DNA of 64,000 nucleotides, from NCBI RefSeq assembly GCF_000003195.3, contig NC_012875.2:18882990-18946989 (forward strand). Reading direction: 5' to 3'. Both the position numbers and the translations under genes were made by a program. The DNA comes from Sorghum bicolor. Taxonomy: Eukaryota > Streptophyta > Magnoliopsida > Poales > Poaceae. The notes beneath the pieces are model-generated. The model saw only the letters and a list, made by a program, of their open reading frames with translations. It was not told the DNA's origin and did no database searches. Below are positions 10,469 to 21,200 of this stretch, one piece after another. The first letter of the stretch is position 1; every line of letters begins with the position of its first letter.

Positions 10469-11818
10469 TTATGGCCGATTGCACTGGTTGTTCATACCAG
10501 TTTGATCCCCCTGCTTGATCAAAGCCAGGGTGATATCCAATCCTAGGGCCCGCATGGGCGCCATAGGTGGGGCTGGAATGGAGTGTCTCATGGTGCATTT
10601 GTGTAGCTTTGGTGGCCTCTTGGGCAGCCCGGGTTTGTGACCTCGTCCTTCAGCAGGGTACCTGCATAGAATCAACTTGTGCATATGCAAGCCTATCAGC
10701 TCGCTGCTCCTAGGACTTGAGGGGTATGGTGAAGTGATCAACATTGGCAAGCCAATATTTAGGGTTAGGCAAACGAATTTCATTCACATAGCCCGCATAA
10801 ATCATGTAAAGTGTACTCTCTCTTTTGTCTTCCCGCAAGAGATTTGCTTGCAGGAAGTGATCTAGCATAAGCTCTTCCCTCTCAGCTGAAATGTAATTAA
10901 TTAAAACGCCATCTAGCAGACCCATATTCCTAGCAATTCTAGTGACACAAGATGTGATCTCTACATCACCATCACGTGTAAAAGTTTTAGACCAATATTC
11001 AACCATGGACCTAGCAGGGGACACTCTAATCCTATTAACTGCAGCATAAAGCAATTGCATTTCCTCTTTTCTAACAAGCCTAATATCAACTCTAGCATAA
11101 AAATGAGTCCTAAAAATCGGAGTAAAAACCGCATGGTAGGATTATGAATGTTGCTAGTCCTAGGCATTTGATGGGTTCTATTATTTGCTATTTCTTTCCA
11201 AAAGATTTTCTTATCATAGCCTTCACATGCTTTATCTATGTTTAATTCACAGCTTTTATCAAAACCAAGCAATGAGCTAAATTGCATCCATGTATAAGAA
11301 AATTCCTCATTAAACATTCTAAACTTGCAATGACTAGCAGATAATTCTAGCATGCATAGGAATTCAATTGTGAGTTCTTTGCACCCATCCTCATTTACTC
11401 GCCATGCATTTTCCCAGCCCAACGAATAGAAAATAAATTGAAAGTTAGTGATTATACCTGTGCTGTTGAGAAGGTCGGGGTTGATGCATTGTGTGTGGGA
11501 AGTGGCTGTCGGAGATCATGTGGAATGCTTCCCACTCTCGGTGGTTTTGCTAGACAATTTCGTTGACATCGGTGAGCACCCCAAACGTGGGTGATTGAGT
11601 ACCCATGATGGATGGTGATTGGCTAGAGTGATGAACATTGATCCTCTACCATGTGAGGAGCTTCCTGAAGGGCTAGTAACCCTGGGATGTTGTCCACAGT
11701 TGCTGGAATCACTCCCAGACCCAAAGTGAATATGTTGGTTCAGCCGGCAGCTACTACTTTCAACCTTGTTCTTCTTCTTGAAAACTTTCTTCCACATCGT
11801 TCCTGCACGTGAACACAT
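10469..11818 (-). pseudogene. Athila env-like (ATHILA ORF-1 family) region, broken
   Basis: In minus-strand frames, 11818-11516 gives a basic, Ser-rich N-terminal part (MWKKVFKKKN) and 11422 to about 10710 gives a conserved stretch with ELTIEFLCMLE, FSYTWMQFSSLLGFD and, in another frame, YWSKTFTRDGDVEITS and EREELMLDHFLQANL. These resemble the plant Athila env-like/ORF-1 protein placed after pol. No function is established for that protein. At least two frame changes and several stops break it here. Its survival next to gag and protease while pol is missing is notable. Confidence 0.65.
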
Positions 11819-12633
11819 CTAAACAAGATAGGTGATGGGTTAGGAAAAATAAACACACCCCAAGGGGTTGTTCTACTTCCCTTGATGAACCTCTCTCTTG
11901 CTTAGTGGGGGCTTCTTGTTTAGTGAATAATCAAAATAGCTTCACATAGTATGTGTTGGTGGGAAGGACAAATAAATGAAAGGAGAGAGTGTGGTGCTGC
12001 TGGTGAGTGAGTGAGTGATGCCTGGGAACTTCTTGAGTGTGTGGAGCATCAAGGAGGCAAAGGGGAGAGGCGGCCGCCAGAGAAAGGTAGCGGGCACCAG
12101 CCTTAGTCCTCCCAATCTTGTTGCTTTGCTTTGCCACTCTTTCCAGGATGCCCACCATGCAGCAAACAACTAGCAAAGGTGCATGCACGACTCCAAATTC
12201 TTGAGTGAAGAGAAAGGAAAAGGAGAGAAAGAGATGAGTAGGGGGGAATCCTAGTCATTCATCTATACTATCCTATTTTGACCTTTGTGCACATGTGAAT
12301 GATGAAGGAGATGAAAGGGGGAAAGAACAATAGGCGGGGGTGGCGGGCGCTAGGAATTGTCGGCAGGCGCCAGTCCCTTTTGTGTCACATCACTCATTTC
12401 GACACTACTAATTACCCTACTAAACTAGATTATGCAGAAAATTAAATTTACTTAATGAAAACAAAGTTAAATTAGGGGTAAGAATATGTACCTTTGCTTA
12501 CTTACCTTGTTTAGGAGCTTTGGATTCCTCTCCATGGTGCTCTTGGTTGGTGTAGTGGCTGCCTATGATCGTTGTCGGCATGCTTTTCCATTGTGGATGA
12601 GCCATGTTCATGTCAGGGATGAAAGTGAAATAT
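11819..12633. other. Noncoding Athila internal stretch
   Basis: No supported gene. The Athila pol core (reverse transcriptase, RNase H, integrase) would be expected between protease and env-like region, but no such motif is visible in any frame. Short open frames at 11931-12188 have low-complexity products without a family. Confidence 0.6.
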
Positions 12634-12936
12634 TTACTCCTTCCCATTAATGATGAGTTGGATAACTCTAGCTCCAACATTAAAAGTAGCATTAGCAGTA
12701 CTCAATAATGGTCGTCCTAAAATTATCGATGTTTGGAAGTCGGGATTAACATCTAGGACAACAAAATCTACCGAGACGAAGAGATCTCTAATTTTCACTA
12801 GGATGTCTTTGTCTATACTGGTTAGATACTGGACTGATTGGTTTGCCAACTGCAAAACCATAGAGGTTGGGGATAATGAATAATGACCAAGTTTATCATA
12901 CACCACCTTGGGCATGACACTGACGCTAGCTCCCAA
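12634..12936 (-). pseudogene. Athila retropepsin-like protease fragment
   Basis: The frame holds GASVSVMPKVVYDKLG (active-site region; the D of the D-x-G triad lies just upstream of the open frame), then VDFVVLDVN and the flap/hydrophobic motif ILGRPLLSTANA, ending INGKE. This pattern is characteristic of Athila protease, which cleaves the Gag-Pol polyprotein. A related frame at 12961-13155 (VPTYAKYLKDMLNKNK) is the conserved segment just before protease, out of frame with it. The piece is a remnant in a broken polyprotein. Confidence 0.85.
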
Positions 12937-13415
12937 ATCACAAAGCGCTTGATCAAATTGCTAGGTCCCAATTGAGCAACAAATGGTTGGATTCTCGAGG
13001 TCCTTCTTCTTTTTTGATAATTGATTGAGTATGGCAGCACTGCATTGCTCAGTCAATTTTACCATTTTTGTGCTCGGTATAGGCTTATTTTTATTAAGCA
13101 TATCCTTCAAATATTTGGCATACGTCGGGACCTGCATAGCATCAACTAGAGGCACATGGACATGTAATTTTTGAATTACCTCTATGAATTTCTTGAATTA
13201 TTCATCCTTGGTTGCTTCCTGTTTCCCTTTTGAAATGGGAAAACATGTGTATCATAGAATTCATAAGGCTTAGTTCTTACCTTTTCCTTGGGTGTAGTCA
13301 GAGTTTCTTCTTCTTCGACTTCCACCACTTCGACTGTTTTCTTTTTCGATACAGGCTCATGATATAATGGATCACGAGTGATTTTACCACCTCTCGTGGT
13401 CACAACATGAAGTTT

Positions 13416-14721
13416 CTAATGATAGGCAACATGGGATTTAAAGTCACCCACTTGATTTTCTAGTGTTTTATTAAAACTAAATTGTTCTTTTAAAGACATA
13501 GTAAAATTATCAAGTTTAACATGAATTTCTCCTAACATTTTATCATGTTGCAGAAGCATAGCATGTAATTTCTCATTAATTCCAGCCTGATTAAAAACAA
13601 GATATTCAAGCAAAGAGTTAACAAGTAAATGGCTAGGAGAGTTACCTTTATTATCGTGCAGATTCCATTTCGGATATGTTGCTGGTGGTGGTGGGCCATA
13701 CCCACCATCATTAACAAGAGATTTAACGTCCCTCCTTCGACAATATTCCACATCGTGGCAATATTCATATGGCGTTGCAGCTCATAGGTTGGAATAATGC
13801 TCAATAGCAGGTCGATCTCGTTTCTAGTTGGCTCTTTCATCTAACCTTTTCAACAAAGAATCTAGAGATATGGAGTTAAACAATTAAATATTATTTGTAC
13901 CTTGTAGATGATTGTCGGTCCATCCTTGATTTTCCACCATCTTTTTTTAATCAACTCCTTAGCTTGCTTCACATTAAGAGAGAAGAAAGCCCCTTCGGCA
14001 GCACATCAAGATGATGACGGGACTCAATAAAGAGTCCATGGCAGAAGCTCTGGATTAGTAACCAATCATGCATCCCATGGTGTGGACATGCTTGAACATA
14101 TTCTTGCACGTGCTCCCATGCTTTAGGGATAGATTCTTGGTTTTCCTATTGAAAGTTAGAAATTTTACTATCAAAAATATTAGTCTTACCAACCAAGAAG
14201 AATTTGGCGACGAAGTTGCTCGAACATTCTCCCATGTGTCGAATTTCACCAGTTTGTGGTAGAACCAATGCTTAGCTTTTTTCTTGTAATGAGAATGGAA
14301 AGAGGCAGAGTTGAATGACGTCTTGTTGAATTCCCTTGATAGAAATTGTGCCACATATTTCCAAAAAATTATGAAGATAAGCATTGCCATCCTCACACAG
14401 ATTGACATTAAAAGCAATAGCTCGCACCATATTGATAAGTCAAGGCTTAAGCTCGAAGCCTACCTTGCCATCACCAGCACACGGTAAAGTTGCTAAATTA
14501 GAATTAGATGGAGTATAATACTCACAAAGAGATTTGGTTGATGTCAGTGCATTGGTTGAGCTACTCAGGTGATTAGTTGGATCTGACGGATGTTCATCAA
14601 GAGGTGGATCCCTTGGATGAGATCCAGAAGTTCTTTTTGGAGGAGTAAGATTAGCTCTTGCTCTTCTAAGAATAGTCTCAGGATTGTCTTGATAATCTTC
14701 TAGAAGATTAAATCCAGCCAT
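13416..14721 (-). pseudogene. Athila gag, frameshifted
   Basis: The start (MAGFNLLEDYQ at 14721) is followed by a spacer and then a gag core at about 14417-14055, recognisable by FLEICGTISIKG, LFPFSLQEK, AKFFLVGKTNIF and, in another frame, the EYVQACPHHGM region. The frame at 13751-13416 carries NEKLHAMLLQHDKML, the coiled-coil region near the end of Athila gag. Several frame changes and stops separate the pieces, so no single Gag can be made. Gag normally packages the element RNA. The position next to the PBS and LTR fits. Confidence 0.8.
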
Positions 14722-14904
14722 CCTAGCTTAAACAATCACAACACAAACAAAACTCTAATACACACTCGCTAAAGATAGGGGTTAGTTCTAAATCAAATAT
14801 GAAAGAGACAAATCTATTTAGGCCGATTGCTTCCCTGACACGGGCCAAAAATGCTTGTTGGCAATTCTTAGCGTGATTACAAAAGGTAGTCACAATGCCT
14901 AACC

Positions 14905-14922
14905 TTTGGCAATGGCACTAGA
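14905..14922 (-). other. Primer-binding region of Athila element
   Basis: The minus strand reads AGTGCCATTGCCAAAGG just inside the LTR end at 14929. This resembles the TGGCGCCATTGCC-type PBS of Athila/Tat elements with substitutions. The exact tRNA is not determined. Confidence 0.5.
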
Positions 14923-14928
14923 ATTGTG

Positions 14929-17196
14929 TGTTGATTATTCCTATGTCTATTGGAAATTCCGCAAGCGCACAAAATATATCAGTTGTAGCACTTCACTTGT
15001 GGTACCAAGTATCATATTTATTTCCACAGGAAAGCAATATGTGGCTAACAAATGACTCTAGTAAACTTACTAAGAATAACCTTTTCTAGCAGGGGTGATC
15101 TAAATAACTGATAATTGGATATGAGTTATAGACTAAGTAAAACCTAGCTACTACCACTGGGAGACAACCTAGATGTAATAGGAAAGGTCCTAGGGTGTAG
15201 CTACTACCACTGGGAGACAACCTAGATGTAATAGGAAAGGTCCTAGAGTGTGTAAGGCAATATTTCTATCTAGCTCAAGAATATCTAATTTAGTACTCAA
15301 GGGTCCTATCTAGTACTTTGGACTGTACACGTCCCAAGTAAATCGGGCACGACGCACAACGAGGTCTATGTTTTAAGAAAAAGGCCCGACATGGTGGAAT
15401 ACATAGGCTAACAGGGCTGTCACCACATGCAGCTACCACAGCTATTCGGAGGCCTAGACACAATCCAAGGTAACATATAGTCTAGGCACCACGCCTACAC
15501 TATAAGATACTACTCTAATCCTACGCAAAAATTAGACACCGACTAGCGACGAAGAACCCATACTAGAAATAAACAAGACAACTAAACTATTTACAATTGA
15601 ACTACTAGCACTCTAACGATAAGTATATCACTTAATGCAATAAGTAAAGGCACTCAATGCAATAAGTAAAGCACGCAAAGTAAATGTTGAAAGTAGAAAT
15701 AGATAATACAAGAGTACTTACAAAGAGGGAATTACCAGAGCTATGCCAGAGGCTCCAGAAGACTCCTCTCTTACAGCTCTAGACTCCACTATTCACTCTC
15801 ACTACTACTCTCACTATAGAGTGGACTACACAAGCACAAACGACTCAACTAGCTTTCTCTCTATATTGGCTCCCTGAATACAGTCGAACTAGGGGGGTAT
15901 TTATAGGACAGAGGTGACTGGGATGCTCTAGTGTGAAGTGGAGTGGCAGGCACTAGGATCCAGTGGCAGGTGCCACTGAGGAGTGGCGGGCACCAGGATC
16001 TAGTGGCGGGTGCCACCTCCCCTGAACCGACATGGCATCTGACAGCTCCAGATCATCCTTTGAGGCGGTTGGCTTCATAGGTAATTCGGTTGGCATGTGT
16101 TAGAAAGTTTTCTGCTCATGGTGGAAAACCACAATCCATGTGACACTTCTTCCCTGCCTTTGGATAAAACTGACTTTGCTTTGACGTTCTAGATGATGCC
16201 ACAGGTGAAATCACACGGATCGTTGATATGGCAGCGGAGGTGGGGTGGCGCCCACCAGGTGGGCCCTAGCGGCTGCCACCTAGACCTGGCGCCCACCACC
16301 CTCCTTGGACCCAGTGGACCCATAGGTGCTGGACTACCGCTTGGTGATCAAATTTTTGTACATTTTTGACATTTTTCCTACATACAAATAACACTCATGT
16401 ACAAGTGGAATTCCATTAGTTTAAACCATATTCCCTATCATCTATGTCTCTTTTATCCATGAGTTGATGTCTTGTTGATTGTTAAAATATGCATTTAGTG
16501 AGCATCTACAACTAGTACACCTATAGTTAGGTTTAGATCTAGTCCTAGAACTAGAACTAGGAGAGAGGTAGAATAACTGGAGGATGCCCAGTGCATGTCA
16601 ATGCTCCTTTTTCAGCTTGTACCTATGGATTCGAGTTCTTCATGAGCTTGGATCAGAGACTTCTTCGGTCATCAACTTCTATTAGTTAGTGAGTTTATTC
16701 TTCTGGTTTACGAGTTTCGTTTGAGTATTTTGATCTAGTGCACTAGGATAGAATATAATTCATAGTGTAAGTGTGGTGCTTAGCCTAGGGTTACTCGTAG
16801 ATGCATCCTATATTCTAGATCGATGGTAGATCGCGAAGGTGATAGCTTTATTGAGTCTTATATAGTCCACCACCTGTCTATAGTTATATCCATAGGAGAC
16901 CTTTGTTATGTGGTAGCTTCATACTTTGTTTCTGGTCTTCCATAGTAATTCCCCAGCAGATGAGTAAGTGCAAAACTCCCTAAAAGTTGAACTAGACCAC
17001 CCTACTTTTCTCCCTTAACCTTCTAGTGTCTCATCCTTGATTGTGCTCAGGGTTTAAGCTAAGATTGAGTTACCTCCATCTATTCCTTTGGGTTCGATAT
17101 TAAAGCTAGGTCTTCTCAATGAAGCGCTACATCAGTATCTTATCTATGTGCTTGCGGATAATCATATATCTTATTGTGCATTAATAAATACCAACA
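14929..17196 (-). mobile_element. Athila 5' LTR (about 2.27 kb)
   Basis: Plus-strand ends are TGTTGATTATTC and TAAATACCAACA, so the LTR starts TGTTGGTATT on the minus strand. Both ends carry, in inverted orientation, a related segment with CCGCAAGC, CA and GTAGC followed by CTTCA. A 53-bp tandem duplication lies at 15145-15250. No coding sequence is seen. A similar LTR starts at 63280, and a more distant one at 51090. Confidence 0.75.
15145..15250. repeat. Two-copy 53-bp tandem repeat
   Basis: The unit beginning TAGCTACTACCACTGGGAG occurs at 15145 and again at 15198 with only a few mismatches near the end of each unit. It lies inside the Athila LTR. Confidence 0.9.
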
Positions 17197-18295
17197 ATGA
17201 GGATAGGATTCATGATGATTGATCCCTACATGTTTAAAGAAAGAGTTCAAGGCTTGATACTCTCCTCCCAATCTGTTTGCATGATTTCAGTTTTTCTATC
17301 AAATTGCCTCTCAACAAGGTTTTGAAAGTCCTTGAAGTGCTGGAAAACTTGAGATTTGTGACATAAAAGATAACCCACACAAACTTGAGGTAATCATCAA
17401 TAAAACTCACATAATAATTGAACTGGCCAACTAAACTTGGAGCGGGTCACTATACATCTGGGAAGATGAGTTGCAAAGGATGTCTCGATTGACTATCTAG
17501 GATACAAAAATTGGTGACTCTTGCGTTGTTGACATGCATCACAAACCCTAGACTTATTGGAATCTAAAACAAAAGGGAGTTTATGGTGGCTAAGGACTTG
17601 TTGAACCACATGAGAGGACACATGACCTAGCTTATGATGCCATTGCGATGTGGAGGGCTTGACAGCACCAAAGACTTGCTTATATTTTGATGAAATGAGG
17701 ACCACAAGGGATAGATCTCCCCTTCACATCAGCCTTTGTGGAGGGTTTTCATCGTCACCTATTCCTTGATGAAAAAATGATTAGGATGAAACTCAAGAAT
17801 GATATTGTTATCTCGAGTGAGACGATTACCTAAACAAAGACTTTTATGTGCTTGTGGAACATGTAGTACGTTTTTTAGATGTAGATTAGGGGAATGCAAA
17901 AGGCTATAACCAACATTAGTAACCTCCATACCTAGTCCATTGGCAGCATGAACTTGATCTCTTCTGTGATACTTGTCCTGGACTGTCATCTTGTCAAGGT
18001 CTCGAATGATGTGGTATGTCGCCCCTGTGTCTGTGTACCATTTAGTGTCGAGCCCGTACGGACTGGTAGCGGTGGAGGCACTCTTCTAAGGAGGTCCTAA
18101 AATAGAATGATCGAACCTTTTGCAGCAGCGGTAGGCCTGATTACCTTCCTTGCCACACACATGGCAAAAAATGCTGGCTTCAAAGTTGCTACCACCATGG
18201 CCACCCTTCTACTGGCCACGCCCGAAGGCACCACAGCCTCCACGTCCTCTGTTGCAGTTGTTGGGGCTCCCATGGCCCCCCTATGTTCGCGGTGT
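17197..18295 (-). pseudogene. Ale/Hopscotch-like copia: zinc knuckle, protease, GAG-pre-integrase, integrase start (broken)
   Basis: From right to left on the minus strand there is a Gly-rich gag tail, a knuckle-like motif (CHVCGKEGNQAYRC with KRFD after it, His replaced by Tyr), a protease (WYTDTGATYH near 18040), the hallmark NVLHVP region, GAG-pre-integrase (QWHHKLGH, CDACQQRKSHQ) and the integrase core up to 17197. The KRFD tail after the knuckle is typical of the Ale lineage. Several stops and frame changes break it. At 17196 it is cut by the Athila LTR and at 18295 by a Tekay-type LTR. The gag continues at 25144. Confidence 0.8.
18291..18295. repeat. Left copy of 5-bp target site duplication GGTGT
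   Basis: GGTGT precedes the LTR start TGTAACACCC at 18296. The matching copy is 25144-25148 after the LTR end GGGTATTACA. Confidence 0.85.
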
Positions 18296-21200
18296 TGTAA
18301 CACCCTAAAATTTACTCCTTTTGAAATATAGATAAAATTATTTCATTTTATATTTTTGTGCTCATGAAATTATAGGAAAAATAATATTTTTTAAAAATTA
18401 AAATAATGTAAAATAATGTAGTAAAATAATTTACCCCTACTAGCGATGTTCGCGGTGTTGTAACACCCTATATTTTTGTACTTTTGAATTCCTAAGGTAG
18501 TAAAATAATGTAACAGAACCGCCCAATTTACAAGAGATCAACTACGAAAAACTCCCGCCAAAGCAGTTGCTTTAACGTAATCGAACTCTCATAAACACGG
18601 TAGTCCATGAAATCACGAGGGATTTCAAACCAACCACTTTACAAGCCAAGATCATAGTGATTCAACATAACAAGTCACATGTTACATCCATTTCATAAGT
18701 AGTTTAACATACACTGGAGTTCAATATAGTTATTACAAATTGAGCTTAAAAGTAGCAGAAGTAAAGTAAGTTGAGACTAGTATTACCCTTATTTCAAATA
18801 CATGCCAGTATCCAGGTCAACTCCAACAAAAGCAACATAGATAAGGTAACTAAGAAGGATCATGCCCATGATCTTACTCCTCTAATATGGTAGGAGTCAT
18901 CCAACTCTTGCAGTAGCCATGATACATCACAACCTGCAACAAGTGGGAATAAACCCTGAGTACAAGAAGGTACTCAGCTAGACTTACCTGTCATAAACCA
19001 GAAATAATATGACACCAAGGAGTATGCAAGGCTTTATTGGTGGGGCTAGCTTGACAACACTTTTTTGCATAAAAAGCTTAAGTTACAAGTAAGTAACTTT
19101 TCAGGTATTTAGGTCAAGTTAATAATCATTACCTGTCATCTATATTAGCACCTATACTAGAGCAATCACTTGATTAAGATACAACAGTAGTACCCGTATT
19201 CGATGTGGCATTTCCAACATCATCATCATACCATAACCATCCAAGTGTTCCATAAACATTACTATGATGACGGGGCTCAAGTCAAGTGCTCACTATCCAG
19301 GAGCGATGGCGATTTGAATCGATTTCTGACTAGCTGGCGAGTTTATTCCCCACACAAACCACACTCAATGATCAAGTGAGGTACAGGTCACCATAATACA
19401 CTATCTAGGACCAATTCGTGAGTTCGGCAAGCACCGCCAGTACCCGAGGACCATTCTGGCGGCTGACGTATCCAAGGTATACCAAGGTTGCGCGTCGCGC
19501 CCTCGTCGTTCTCCTCAACCATCGCCAATACAGCGCATGGCGGCTCGACTCCCGGCCCGGATAGTTTTCAGGCTTCGCGGTCGAAATGACTTATCCTTCC
19601 AGCTAAGTGTGGGGCATGCGTTCAACATGACAAGAGGGCCGTCAACGATCGGTCCTTAATGGACACAGGTGGGAATAGATAGGCACCCAAGACCTCCATG
19701 TCTTGTTACTTCTCTATCATCGTCCCGCCCGGTCTCCAATTATCCATCCGCATCACTTGGTTATTTCCATGATAGCATATATAGCCAACTTATCTAGGTA
19801 TTCACCTATTTGGCTCAGGTGACTGGACATCACTTAGCTTCTACCGGTCTAAGCATGGCTAAGTATTTAGATTTGATCTTGAATCTACATTAGGTATATT
19901 TGCTGGACAAGGAGTGATTTATGCAGCAAGGGTTTCACCCAACTCCTATACTTAATGCAACCATACATACATAACATATATTCTCAATTGCATTCAAAAG
20001 TAGTGGGAGACTTATAATGCTCCGGGGCTTGCCTGGGATCAACACTGAGTCAGTTCAGTTAGTTGCTCCGTCTTGGTGACATCTAAGGTCACAACACTTG
20101 CTTAGTCCTTCCACCTTCGGGGTGGGTCCACCAAACACCATCTTCGAGTTTGATTCCACACCATGATCTTCACATGATTCATCTAGCGCACCTAGATGAG
20201 ATGCAAGTGCATGAATATGCAGAATAGCAACACAAGATGCATCACATAAAAGTATGCAAGGCACAAGCATCTAAATTTATTTAGCTAACATCACACAACC
20301 AAATATAGAGAGAAAACATATAAAGCATGACATATGTTTAACAAGGTTACAAGTGTATTACTTAATCACCATTAAAGACATGAATCATACTTAGCTCACC
20401 CAAAGTAAAGCAATCAAGCATTAATGTATTTTAGCAATTCTGGACATACATGCAACAACTCAGTAAATAAATCATAACTAGAGCTACACAGCTCCAAAAA
20501 CTATGCAATAAGACATTCCGGAAAGACTATAAATTTATATACAATTCATCTTCAATCATCTTAGCATGATTAACAAGTTAACTAGGTCAAACATGCATAA
20601 CCATAGAATCTGATCCAGGAATTTCCAGAGAACAAGCATTTCAAAGGATGAACTTTATACAATTGTAACTCACAAACCACTTAGCCAAATGACATGAAAC
20701 TTTACAACAAGATATATTAGTAATTTATATACATCTTTTCTATATACAAGTTTCACAGCAAACATCATTTATATCATGGAATTAATTGCATAAATAAAAC
20801 TGCTCATGCTGCCCAAACAGTAGAGGTACAATTACAAACAGAAAACTAATAGACAATTCAAAGCAGCATAACTGGAGTTGTAGACCTCCAGAAAACATGA
20901 TTCTTATCTTTTTGGAAAGCTTATAAAGTTACCTACAACTTTATTATTATCAACTAAATATGAATCCACAATTAAATTAATCCCATGAATACATCTCTAT
21001 CCAAAACATAGACAGAATCTGTCATGCCACATTAAATAGCTATAACTTGAGTTTCACATGTCCATAAATTATGGTTATGTACTTTCTAGAAAGATTACTA
21101 AATTTTGAACAACTTTGTTATAAGAATGTACAGCTAAATCTACAACTAAAAAGGTCTTACATAACAAACAATGTAACCCTGTCTGGGTTTAGACAGAAAC

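Larger units (their letters stand above)
10317..17196 (-). mobile_element. Athila-lineage Ty3/gypsy element, internally deleted
   Basis: Minus-strand order is LTR (17196-14929), PBS region (about 14920-14905), gag (14721 to about 13416), aspartic protease (12936-12634), noncoding, then an Athila env-like region (about 11818-10469). No reverse transcriptase, RNase H or integrase motif is found between protease and env-like region, where only about 800 bp lie. The 3' end is cut at 10316 by the SIRE insertion. The right end (TGTTGGTATTTATTAATGC on the minus strand) abuts an Ale copia integrase frame, so the Athila inserted into that copia. Confidence 0.85.
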
